Below are positions 6,127-11,894 of a stretch of 11,894 bases of DNA, one piece after another. The stretch is from CADDYX01 sp045809945 (GTDB lineage Bacteria > Verrucomicrobiota > Verrucomicrobiia > Chthoniobacterales > UBA10450). The stretch's first letter is position 1. The number at the start of each line of letters is the position of its first letter. The notes under the pieces are model-generated. The model made no database searches. It was not told the DNA's origin and saw only the letters and a list, made by a program, of their open reading frames with translations. The translations under genes and the position numbers were made by a program. The stretch is from contig JBJMWW010000141.1 of assembly GCA_045809945.1 (NCBI GenBank), forward strand, positions 1 to 11,894, given 5' to 3'.

Positions 6127-7479
6127 ATGTTTTCGCAATTAGGCGATCGCCTTCAGGACATCTTCAAGGACCTGCGCGGTCACGGGTCGATCAGCGAAGC
6201 CAACATCAACGACGCGCTGCGGCAGGTGCGGCTGGCATTGCTCGAAGCGGATGTCGATTTCAACGTCGCGAAGCAGTTCATCGCGCGAGTGAAGGAAAAG
6301 GCGCTCGGCGAAGAAGTAGTGCGCAGCGTCACGCCCGGCCAGCAGATCGTGAGAATTTTTCATGACGAGCTGACGACGTTGCTCGGCGGAGACGCAGCGC
6401 CGCTGAACCTGCAAAAGCCGGCGCGCATTTTGATGGTCGGTTTGAACGGTGCGGGGAAGACGACTTCATCGGCGAAGCTGGCGGCATTGCTCAAGAAGCA
6501 GGGGCGCAATCCGGTGCTGATCGCGTGCGACTTGCAGCGACCCGCGGCGATTGAGCAGCTCGCGACCCTCGGACGTCAGGTCGAGGTGCCGGTGATTACG
6601 CCTGAGCCGGCGGAGAAAGATGTGGTGCGGTGGGCTGGCGCCGCTGTAGCCGCGGTCGCTGGCCGCGGCGATGGTGACGGCTCCGCCGCGCGCGATCGCG
6701 GCTACAACGTCGAGATTTATGACACCGCTGGTCGGCAGGAGATCGATGAGCCGCTCGTCGAGGAACTGAAACGGCTGCGCGATTTTCTCCAGCCACAGGA
6801 AATCCTCCTCGTAGCCGATGCCGCGACAGGCCAGCAGGCGGTGAGCGTTGCCACGCATTTCAACGACGCACTGCAAATCACCGGCATCGTGCTGACAAAG
6901 CTCGACGGTGACGCGCGCGGTGGCGCGGCATTATCGATGCGCGAAGTGACGCAGCGTCCGATCAAATTCGCCGGCGTCGGTGAGAAGCTCGATCAATTCG
7001 AAACCTTTGTTCCGGATCGGCTCGCCGGCCGCATCCTCGGAATGGGCGACATTGTCGGACTGGTCGAGAAAGCAGCCGAGGCGTTCGACGAAGAGGAAGC
7101 GAAGAGGATGGAGCGGAAGATGCGGACCGCGTCGTTCGATTTCAATGATTTCCTCGCGCAATTCAAAATGATGAAGCGCATGGGGCCGCTGGAAAACATC
7201 CTTGGCATGTTGCCTGGCATGAGTAACGTCCCCGCCGCAGCGATCGACGAGAAGCAGATCAAACGCACGGAAGCGATCGTGCTCTCGATGACAAACGAAG
7301 AGCGCTCGCGCCCCGACATTCTAAATGCGCGGCGGCGTCAGCGAATCGCGCGCGGGAGTGGCAGCACGGTCACAGAAGTGAACGATTTGCTCCGACGTTT
7401 CGGTCAGATGCGAAAGATGATGAAGAACGCCGGGAAAATGAAAAAGATGATGGCGCAAATGGCGCGGATGCAGAGGTAA
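6127..7479 (+). CDS. ffh: Signal recognition particle GTPase Ffh (SRP54)
   Basis: Ffh binds 4.5S RNA and hydrophobic signal sequences of nascent chains and, with FtsY, delivers ribosomes to the translocon. The 450 residues match the usual length. The N domain spans about 1-85. The GTPase domain, about 97-295, has P-loop GLNGAGKT (105-112), DLQRPAAIEQL (135-145), DTAGR (199-203), TKLDGDARGGAALS (257-270) and GVGEK (283-287). The Met-rich M domain follows, with GMLPGM (360-365) and the RNA-binding helix around RRRQRIARGSGS (402-413). Differences from common Ffh include DLQRPAA for D(T/V)YRPAA and DTAGRQEID for DTAGRLxxD. Residues 173-194 are encoded by a palindromic element and include about 14 residues more than E. 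coli Ffh has there. The start is fixed by the MFSQLGDRLQ N-terminus. It heads the downstream run of close-packed genes. Confidence 0.98.
   Translation: MFSQLGDRLQDIFKDLRGHGSISEANINDALRQVRLALLEADVDFNVAKQFIARVKEKALGEEVVRSVTPGQQIVRIFHDELTTLLGGDAAPLNLQKPARILMVGLNGAGKTTSSAKLAALLKKQGRNPVLIACDLQRPAAIEQLATLGRQVEVPVITPEPAEKDVVRWAGAAVAAVAGRGDGDGSAARDRGYNVEIYDTAGRQEIDEPLVEELKRLRDFLQPQEILLVADAATGQQAVSVATHFNDALQITGIVLTKLDGDARGGAALSMREVTQRPIKFAGVGEKLDQFETFVPDRLAGRILGMGDIVGLVEKAAEAFDEEEAKRMERKMRTASFDFNDFLAQFKMMKRMGPLENILGMLPGMSNVPAAAIDEKQIKRTEAIVLSMTNEERSRPDILNARRRQRIARGSGSTVTEVNDLLRRFGQMRKMMKNAGKMKKMMAQMARMQR
6645..6706. repeat. REP-pair (BIME-like) palindromic element inside ffh
   Basis: The outer arms 6645-6659 and 6692-6706 pair over 15 bp with one G-T wobble; further partial pairing continues inside. 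Each half also folds alone: GCCGCGG/CCGCGGC (6649-6655 with 6663-6669) around 7 bases, and GCCGCG/CGCGGC (6685-6690 with 6697-6702) around 6 bases. Both halves carry a GTAG tetranucleotide facing outwards (TGTAG on the left, CTACA on the right), the layout known for REP sequences mobilised by RAYT transposases. It is in frame, encodes residues 173-194 of Ffh, and coincides with a local length excess in the protein. Confidence 0.65.
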
Positions 7480-7485
7480 ACAGAC

Positions 7486-7770
7486 ATGGCAGTTTCAATT
7501 AGACTACGCAGAGAAGGCACGAAGAACCGGCCCTACTACAAGGTGGTGGTGGCGGACAGCCGCAGTCCACGCGATGGCAAATTCATCGAGATCATCGGCA
7601 ACTACGATCCGAAGAAGACCGGCGATAACAGCAAGATCGATGTGGGGCGCGCTGAATACTGGATTAGCAAAGGCGCGCAGCCGAGCGACACCGTGCGCAG
7701 TTTGTTAAAGAAGAACCGTAAGCAGGCCGCGAGCGAGACTGCCGCGGCGGCACCGCAACCTTCCGCCTGA
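7486..7770 (+). CDS. rpsP: 30S ribosomal protein bS16
   Basis: bS16 is a primary-assembly protein of the small ribosomal subunit that binds 16S rRNA. The 94 residues fit the family. The conserved N-terminal part is obvious: IRLRREGTKNRPYYKVVVAD (5-24), SPRDGKFIEIIGNYDP (27-42), then the AEYWISKGAQPSDTVRSLL region (56-74). The last 15 residues are an Ala/Pro-rich tail of no clear function. ATG at 7486 has one of the few good Shine-Dalgarno sites in the window (AGAGG, overlapping the last ffh codon and 9 bp before the start), fitting a highly expressed ribosomal protein and translational coupling with ffh 6 bp upstream. Confidence 0.98.
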   Translation: MAVSIRLRREGTKNRPYYKVVVADSRSPRDGKFIEIIGNYDPKKTGDNSKIDVGRAEYWISKGAQPSDTVRSLLKKNRKQAASETAAAAPQPSA

Positions 7771-7777
7771 CGAATCG

Positions 7778-8008
7778 GTGAAAGAGTTCCTCGAGTTTGT
7801 TCTTCGCCAGCTCGTTGAATTTCCGGACGAGGTGATCGTGACCGAAGTGCCGAACGGCAAGACGATCAACTTCCGCCTCGCCATGCGCCAGACTGATGTC
7901 GGCAAGGTGATCGGGCGCAATGGCCAGACCATCCACGCGTTGCGCGCGGTACTGATGAGCGCGGCTTCGCGTCATAATCAGCGCGCCACACTCGAAATCA
8001 TCGAGTAG
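7778..8008 (+). CDS. khpA: KH-domain RNA-binding protein KhpA (YlqC type)
   Basis: A 76-residue single KH-domain protein of the KhpA family, which in other bacteria binds many RNAs, usually with its partner KhpB/Jag, and affects cell division and envelope homeostasis. The signature loop GRNG (46-49) lies in VGKVIGRNGQTIHALR, with the preceding strand FRLAMRQTD (32-40) and the final strand ATLEIIE (70-76). The start is GTG at 7778, giving KEFLEFVLRQLVEFPDEV, the normal family N-terminus; no ATG is available nearby and no Shine-Dalgarno site is seen. It lies 7 bp after rpsP, its standard neighbour in many phyla. The usual next gene, rimM, is absent here. No khpB is present in the window. Confidence 0.95.
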   Translation: MKEFLEFVLRQLVEFPDEVIVTEVPNGKTINFRLAMRQTDVGKVIGRNGQTIHALRAVLMSAASRHNQRATLEIIE

Positions 8009-8015
8009 CTTGCAA

Positions 8016-8033
8016 ACGCGCGAGCAGGCGCGT
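8016..8033 (+). terminator. GC-rich hairpin followed by TTTT between khpA and the dsbA-like gene
   Basis: ACGCGC (8016-8021) and GCGCGT (8028-8033) form a perfect 6-bp GC stem around GAGCAG, followed by GGATTTT and then the ATG of the next gene. The short T-run starts three bases after the stem, so termination would be weak. It might attenuate read-through from the ribosomal half into the envelope half of the operon or mask the following start. Confidence 0.3.
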
Positions 8034-8040
8034 GGATTTT

Positions 8041-8820
8041 ATGAGCGATCGTTCGACTTCGACCCTGCTCGTCGCGGCAGTTCTCGCCGGCATCCTGATC
8101 ACGGTGATTTACCTCGGTCAGGAAAGCCGCACCGAACGTGCGCGATTGCGCGAGCAACTCCGGACGCTCAGCGCGACTCAGGATACGATTCGCAGCGATG
8201 TCAGCGATGCGTTGCGCCGTCAGGCGACTTCGACGGCTTCGACGACATTGCAACGGGATGTGATTCTGGCGACGAACAACGCGCCGTTCAAAGGGAACGA
8301 GAATGCGCCAGTGACGCTCGTCGCATTCACCGATTTTCAGTCGTCCGATTGTGGCCGCTTTTCGCGCGAAACGCTGCCACAACTCGAGCGCGACTACATT
8401 GCACCCGGCAAGCTGAAATATGTGTTCCGCAGTTTTCCAGATGAAGCGGCGAACGCGCTCGCGCTCAGCACACAGCAAGCGGCTGATTGTGCCGGCGACC
8501 AGGGGAAATTCTGGCAGATGCACGACCGCTTGTTCGCGGGGAAACCAAAATTGAAACCAGACGATATGCCGGCGCATGCACGCGCGCTCGGACTCGATCG
8601 GGATAAGTTTATGACCTGCTTCGATGCCGGCCTGCACATGCCGGCGATTCAGCGCGACATTGCCGAAGGGCAAAAGAACGGCGTGACTTCAACGCCAACG
8701 TTCTTTCTCGGGCCGACCTCGGCGGATCGCGTGAAGCTCCATGTCACGAAGATCATCAAAGGCGCGCCGCCTTACACCGAATTCAAAGACGCGATCGATT
8801 CGCTGCTCGGCAGTTCCTGA
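8041..8820 (+). CDS. Membrane-anchored DsbA-like thioredoxin-fold protein with SxxC active site
   Basis: The 259-residue protein has an N-terminal membrane anchor (about 9-25), an arginine-rich, probably helical stalk (28-62) and a Thioredoxin_4/DsbA-type domain (about 80-255), so it should face the periplasm. Family marks are the FTDFQ strand (96-100), QQAADCAGDQGKFWQMHDRLF (split around C150), FMTCFDAG (C193) and the cis-proline loop TSTPTFF with P219. Where DFQ is normally followed by CPxC, this protein reads SSDC (101-104). The nucleophilic cysteine is therefore serine and only the resolving C104 remains. Disulfide oxidation by the usual route is unlikely; a monothiol, chaperone or binding role is possible. 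ATG at 8041 is preferred over GTG at 8032. The gene sits between khpA and trmD, the normal place of rimM. Confidence 0.88.
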   Translation: MSDRSTSTLLVAAVLAGILITVIYLGQESRTERARLREQLRTLSATQDTIRSDVSDALRRQATSTASTTLQRDVILATNNAPFKGNENAPVTLVAFTDFQSSDCGRFSRETLPQLERDYIAPGKLKYVFRSFPDEAANALALSTQQAADCAGDQGKFWQMHDRLFAGKPKLKPDDMPAHARALGLDRDKFMTCFDAGLHMPAIQRDIAEGQKNGVTSTPTFFLGPTSADRVKLHVTKIIKGAPPYTEFKDAIDSLLGSS

Positions 8821-8825
8821 TCACA

Positions 8826-9521
8826 ATGCGCATCGATGTGCTGACTCTGTTCCCGGAAATCTGTCGCGCGCCGCTCAATCAAAGTATGATGAAACGAGCG
8901 CAGGAGTGCGGCGCGCTTGATCTGCACATCCATAATATTCGCGACTGGGCGACGGACAAGCATCGGACTGTCGATGACGCGCCATTCGGCGGCGGTCCGG
9001 GCATGGTGATGAGGCCGGAACCGGTTTTCGCGGCGATAGAGGAAGTGACTGAGAAAGCGTCGAACGCCGAATTGGGTCAGCCGAAAGTGATTCTCATGTC
9101 ACCAGCGGGTCGGCTTTTTGATCAGAAACTGGCGCGCGAGCTTTCGAGCGAACAGCATCTCGCGATCATTTGTGGACACTACGAAGGAATCGATCATCGC
9201 GTTGTCGAACATCTCGTGGATGAGGAGGTTTCGATTGGCGATTACGTGCTGACAAATGGCGCGATTGCGGCGGTGATTGTGATCGATGCAGTCGTGCGGC
9301 TGCTGCCGGGCGTGCTCGGGGATGAACAATCGGCTTATGACGATAGTTTCAGTCGCGCCGGCGCGGGACTGGAAGCGCCGCAGTACACCCGGCCGGCGGA
9401 GTTTCGCGGCTGGAAAGTGCCGGATGTTTTGCTTTCCGGAAATCACGGCGCGATTTCGCAATGGCGCCTGGATCAGGCGCGCTTACGCACGGCGCAGAAT
9501 CGGCCGGACCTGCTGACTTAG
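8826..9521 (+). CDS. trmD: tRNA (guanine-N1)-methyltransferase TrmD
   Basis: TrmD methylates G37 next to the anticodon with S-adenosylmethionine, preventing +1 frameshifting. The 231-residue protein is a SPOUT methyltransferase with a trefoil knot. Visible motifs are MRIDVLTLFPEI at the N-terminus, FGGGPGMVM (54-62), SPAGR (92-96), CGHYEGIDHRV (116-126) and SIGDYVLTNGAIAAV (136-150), then LLPGVLG (159-165) and the C-terminal tRNA-binding part with YTRPAEFRGW and LLSGNHGAI. The knot loop reads NGA where most TrmD proteins have GGE. The start at 8826, 5 bp after the preceding stop, is fixed by the conserved N-terminus; no Shine-Dalgarno site is seen, so coupling to the upstream gene is likely. 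The usual downstream rplS is absent. Confidence 0.97.
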   Translation: MRIDVLTLFPEICRAPLNQSMMKRAQECGALDLHIHNIRDWATDKHRTVDDAPFGGGPGMVMRPEPVFAAIEEVTEKASNAELGQPKVILMSPAGRLFDQKLARELSSEQHLAIICGHYEGIDHRVVEHLVDEEVSIGDYVLTNGAIAAVIVIDAVVRLLPGVLGDEQSAYDDSFSRAGAGLEAPQYTRPAEFRGWKVPDVLLSGNHGAISQWRLDQARLRTAQNRPDLLT

Positions 9522-9523
9522 GT

Positions 9524-10546
9524 GTGCGCAATCGCTGGAAAGAACTTCGCTACCGACTCGAGTGGTTCGCGGTCTGGTTGCTGACAAAGATCGTGCCGCT
9601 ACTGCCGCGGCTTGCGGCCTACTGCGCGGCACAATTTTTCGGCGCGCTTGCCGCCCATCTCGATCGACACGGGCGCAAGGTCGCGCTCGCAAATCTTGCC
9701 TCCGCTTTCGGCGACCAGATGTCGCTGCAGGCTCGCAACCGCATTGTCCGCGAGTCCTATCAGCATTTTGCGCGTACGATGATCGACCTGTTCTGGAGCC
9801 CGCGTCTGACAGAGAAGAATTTTCAGAGGTGGATCGAATTCGATTACGCTGAATGGGCGCGCGTCGGAATTGCGCCCGGTGATTCGTTCGTGCTCGGCAC
9901 GTATCACTACGGCAATTTTGAGTGGTTCAGTCTCGCGTCCGGGTTTCTGCGCTTCAACGGCACGATCATTACGCAGGAATTCAAGAACGCGCTGCTCGAT
10001 CCGATCTTTAAAAATCTGCGCGAACTGTCCGGTCATCAGATGGTGGCGCGCGAAGGCGGCGTAGTGCGGCTCTACAAAAACGTACGGCGCGGCAGCATTG
10101 CCGCGATTTTGATCGACCTCACCATTCCTGCAAAGACGCCGAGCGTCGCGATCAATTGCTTCGGGTTGAAAACGAATGTGACATATGCGCACGCCTGGCT
10201 GCATAAGAAAACCGGCAAGCCGTTGATTACCGCGCACGCCGAGCCGCTTCCGCGCGGCCGATACCGCATGGTGCTACACCGGCCGGAGTTTTCATCCGAC
10301 GCTTCGTTGCAACAGATCGCGCAGGCTTGCTGGGATGCTTTCGAGCCGCATGTGCGCGCAAATCCGGCGCCCTGGCTCTGGATGTACAAACATTGGCGGT
10401 ATCGGCCAGGAAGTGAACCGCGTGAGCAATATCCCTTCTACGCAAACTTCTCCGAAGACTTCGAAGTGCGGCTGGAGGAGAGCGGTTTTCCGTCCGTGTT
10501 GCCAGAGAATGCGGCAACAGTAGCGAACGGGATTATTGACAAATAG
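9524..10546 (+). CDS. LpxL/HtrB-family lysophospholipid or lipid A acyltransferase
   Basis: Members move acyl chains onto lipid A or related lipids at the inner membrane. From GTG at 9524 the protein has 340 residues. It has a hydrophobic N-terminal segment (about 14-45) and then a cytosolic catalytic domain. The HxxxxE catalytic motif is HYGNFE (H128-E133) within GTYHYGNFEWF. A family-typical C-terminal block, APWLWMYKHWRYRP, follows near 285-300. An ATG at 9461 in the same frame would overlap trmD by 61 bp and add a segment unlike the family, so the GTG 2 bp after the trmD stop is preferred, implying translational coupling. The exact substrate cannot be read from sequence; secondary acylation of lipid A is the best guess and would fit an LPS-bearing outer membrane. 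Confidence 0.88.
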   Translation: MRNRWKELRYRLEWFAVWLLTKIVPLLPRLAAYCAAQFFGALAAHLDRHGRKVALANLASAFGDQMSLQARNRIVRESYQHFARTMIDLFWSPRLTEKNFQRWIEFDYAEWARVGIAPGDSFVLGTYHYGNFEWFSLASGFLRFNGTIITQEFKNALLDPIFKNLRELSGHQMVAREGGVVRLYKNVRRGSIAAILIDLTIPAKTPSVAINCFGLKTNVTYAHAWLHKKTGKPLITAHAEPLPRGRYRMVLHRPEFSSDASLQQIAQACWDAFEPHVRANPAPWLWMYKHWRYRPGSEPREQYPFYANFSEDFEVRLEESGFPSVLPENAATVANGIIDK

Positions 10547-10570
10547 CGCGTGATAAGCTCTCCAGTTAGC

Positions 10571-11188
10571 ATGCAAATCCTCTCCCGCGTTTTACTTGCC
10601 GTCGTTGCGATCGGCTCTGCTGTGCTGCTCGCGAGCTGCGGCACCATGGGCGGCCATGCGACTGCGAGCAGCAGTAACTACCACGTCGTCGCGCATCGGC
10701 CGCATGACCCTTCGAAAGTGGAAGTGAAGCTCTCGCTCGCCACGCAGAACCTCTACGTAACGGAAGGCGATCGGTTGCTCATGGCGGTGCAGGGAAACGT
10801 CGGTAAGCCCGGCGCAGCGACACCGACGGGAGATTTTCACATTACGAATAAGGACAAGACTCGCCGACGGCAGAGCGAGCCGGACGCTGGCTATCCGATG
10901 GCGTATTGGTGTGAGTTCGCGCCGGCGTATGGATTCCACGAAGGTTTCGTGCATCCGTATCCGCACACGCACGGGTGCGTGAGATTGCATCGTGAAGCAG
11001 CCGCACGGTTGTTCGCGCTCGTTCACGTCGGAACACCGGTGCATATCCGTCAGTCACTGCCGGAAGATGCCGAGTACGGCAAACAGGTGACGCGACTCGA
11101 CCAGAGCAAAGAACCGGATCCGCCGCGTGCGTTCATGCTTTCGTCGGCCTGGTTTAAGGACCCGCCCGGACCGTTGCTTGTCGATTAG
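10571..11188 (+). CDS. L,D-transpeptidase (YkuD domain) lipoprotein
   Basis: YkuD enzymes form 3-3 cross-links in peptidoglycan or attach proteins to it, and resist most beta-lactams. The 205-residue product has a signal segment (about 5-20) and lipobox LASC with C23, so it is predicted to be lipid-anchored in the periplasm. The YkuD domain spans about 49-160. It starts with VEVKLSLATQNLYV and includes PTGDFHI (85-91), H123 in GFHEGFVHP and the active-site motif THGCVRLH, with H134, C136 and R138. The C-terminal 45 residues are polar and unassigned. ATG at 10571 is chosen over an upstream GTG at 10550 because it begins at the signal peptide. It follows the acyltransferase by 24 bp and precedes ispH by 24 bp in the same operon. 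Confidence 0.92.
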   Translation: MQILSRVLLAVVAIGSAVLLASCGTMGGHATASSSNYHVVAHRPHDPSKVEVKLSLATQNLYVTEGDRLLMAVQGNVGKPGAATPTGDFHITNKDKTRRRQSEPDAGYPMAYWCEFAPAYGFHEGFVHPYPHTHGCVRLHREAAARLFALVHVGTPVHIRQSLPEDAEYGKQVTRLDQSKEPDPPRAFMLSSAWFKDPPGPLLVD

Positions 11189-11195
11189 TCTGATC

Positions 11196-11211
11196 GCAGG
11201 CAAGTTCCTGC
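11196..11211 (+). promoter_or_regulatory. Small hairpin before the ispH start
   Basis: GCAGG and CCTGC pair over 5 bp around CAAGTT and end one base before the ispH ATG. The left arm contains the only AGG that could act as a ribosome binding site, so the fold would hide it. The stem is short and may be chance. Confidence 0.2.
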
Positions 11212-11212
11212 A

Positions 11213-11894
11213 ATGAGCGTTACGACGAACCTGATCTCGAGCGGAACGACGGCGCGCGAGAAGGTGAACCTTCGCACGCCGGAGGTGATGACTGCTGTCC
11301 AACAGCAGGTCGAGTCGCATTACCGCAGCGACATCGTCGACAAGATCCGGCGCATGGGTGGAATCATCTCCGTCGGCGGTGTGACGGTGCGACTGGCGAA
11401 GCAGTTCGGCTTTTGCTACGGCGTCGAGCGCGCAATCGATCTGGCCTACGCGGCGCGCAAAGTTTTTCAGGACCGGCGCCTCTTCATTGTTGGCGAGATC
11501 ATTCACAATCCTGAGGTCAACGAGCAGATCAGCTCGTTAGGCATCAAGAATCTTCTTGGTAAAAACAAGCAGGCGAACATTGAAGATCTGCGGCCGGATG
11601 ATGTGGTCATTGTGCCGGCATTCGGCACTGAGCTTTCCACGTTGCAGCAAATCAAGGAGCGCGGCTGCCAGATCGTCGATACGACGTGCGGCGACGTCAT
11701 GAGTGTTTGGAAACGTGTGCGCAAATACGCGAGCGAGTCCGCGACGTCGATCATTCACGGAAAGGCCGAACACGAAGAAACGAAGGCGACCAGCTCCCGT
11801 GCACTGGGCGACGGCAAAGGACATTACCTCGTCGTGCTTACGCTCGCGGATACGGATTACGTTTGCGATTACATCCGCCATGGCGGCAACAAGC
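11213..11894 (+). CDS. ispH: 4-hydroxy-3-methylbut-2-enyl diphosphate reductase (N-terminal 227 residues, cut by window edge)
   Basis: IspH is the last enzyme of the MEP pathway; its [4Fe-4S] cluster reduces HMBPP to isopentenyl and dimethylallyl diphosphate, feeding quinone and undecaprenyl phosphate synthesis. The frame is open from ATG at 11213 to the edge. Cluster cysteines visible are C68 (FGFCYGVERA) and C159 (VDTTCGDV); the third lies outside the window. Substrate-contacting residues appear as H98 (EIIHNPEVN), H182 (IIHGKAEHEE) and the HEE block (187-189). Before the first cysteine there are 67 residues, against 11 in E. coli IspH, and the tail of the window reads CDYIRHGGNK. Both fit the long form known from cyanobacteria and plant plastids. 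A small GCAGG/CCTGC hairpin (11196-11211) ends just before the start. Confidence 0.96.
   Translation, partial: MSVTTNLISSGTTAREKVNLRTPEVMTAVQQQVESHYRSDIVDKIRRMGGIISVGGVTVRLAKQFGFCYGVERAIDLAYAARKVFQDRRLFIVGEIIHNPEVNEQISSLGIKNLLGKNKQANIEDLRPDDVVIVPAFGTELSTLQQIKERGCQIVDTTCGDVMSVWKRVRKYASESATSIIHGKAEHEETKATSSRALGDGKGHYLVVLTLADTDYVCDYIRHGGNK

Noticed and set aside
7978..8673. Minus-strand reading frame (231 codons) opposite the dsbA-like gene
   Set aside because: Its composition is that of a shadow frame and it conflicts with a well-supported plus-strand gene.
9461..9523. Upstream ATG start of the acyltransferase overlapping trmD
   Set aside because: The added residues are the trmD C-terminus read in another frame; GTG at 9524 fits family length and gives a 2-bp gap.
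9599..10237. Minus-strand reading frame (212 codons) opposite the acyltransferase
   Set aside because: It lies wholly within a recognised gene on the other strand and has no recognisable motif.
1..11894. CRISPR array, tRNA, rRNA, prophage or defence system
   Set aside because: No spaced direct repeats, no tRNA-like fold, no integrase, transposase or defence-type genes were seen.

Overview
The window is a GC-rich bacterial chromosomal segment, densely coded, holding 13 protein genes and no RNA gene, CRISPR array, integrase or complete insertion sequence. Several features suggest a Gram-negative member of the Verrucomicrobiota, perhaps the soil Chthoniobacterales/Spartobacteria group. These are lipoprotein-type envelope enzymes, an LpxL-like acyltransferase, the gene order ffh-rpsP-khpA-(dsbA-like)-trmD, few Shine-Dalgarno sites, and dispersed palindromic repeats of a kind I associate with soil Verrucomicrobiota and Acidobacteriota. 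The assignment is an inference from gene content, not a demonstrated placement.

Layout. Bases 1-2168 (minus) hold the N-terminal 722 residues of cobalamin-dependent methionine synthase (metH), cut by the window edge. Upstream of it, also on minus, is a 132-residue cysteine-rich protein of unknown function (2217-2615). A large palindrome lies across that gene's stop codon and a second lies directly before the metH start. A divergent gap of about 100 bp, mostly filled by a dispersed inverted repeat (2643-2702), leads to an SHS-family MFS transporter (2717-3949, plus). This meets, tail to tail with a 4-bp overlap, a lipoprotein N-acetylmuramoyl-L-alanine amidase (3946-4635, minus). Divergent from the amidase is a polysaccharide deacetylase (4778-6100, plus).

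From 6127 to the right edge all genes run on the plus strand with gaps of 2-32 bp, which looks like one long operon: ffh, rpsP, khpA, a thioredoxin-fold DsbA-like protein, trmD, an LpxL-like acyltransferase, an L,D-transpeptidase lipoprotein and ispH (truncated by the edge). The front half is the widely conserved SRP/ribosome/tRNA-modification cluster. The dsbA-like gene sits where rimM is usual, and rplS does not follow trmD. The back half serves the envelope: outer-membrane lipid acylation, peptidoglycan cross-linking, and isoprenoid precursors for undecaprenyl phosphate and quinones.

The window is mostly housekeeping. The signal most worth following is a two-hairpin palindromic element, with GTAG heads facing outwards like a REP pair (BIME), lying in frame inside ffh exactly where the protein has about 14 extra residues. 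Next come the paired palindromes upstream of metH, the loss of the nucleophilic cysteine (SxxC for CxxC) in the DsbA-like protein, and the long plant/cyanobacterial-type IspH.
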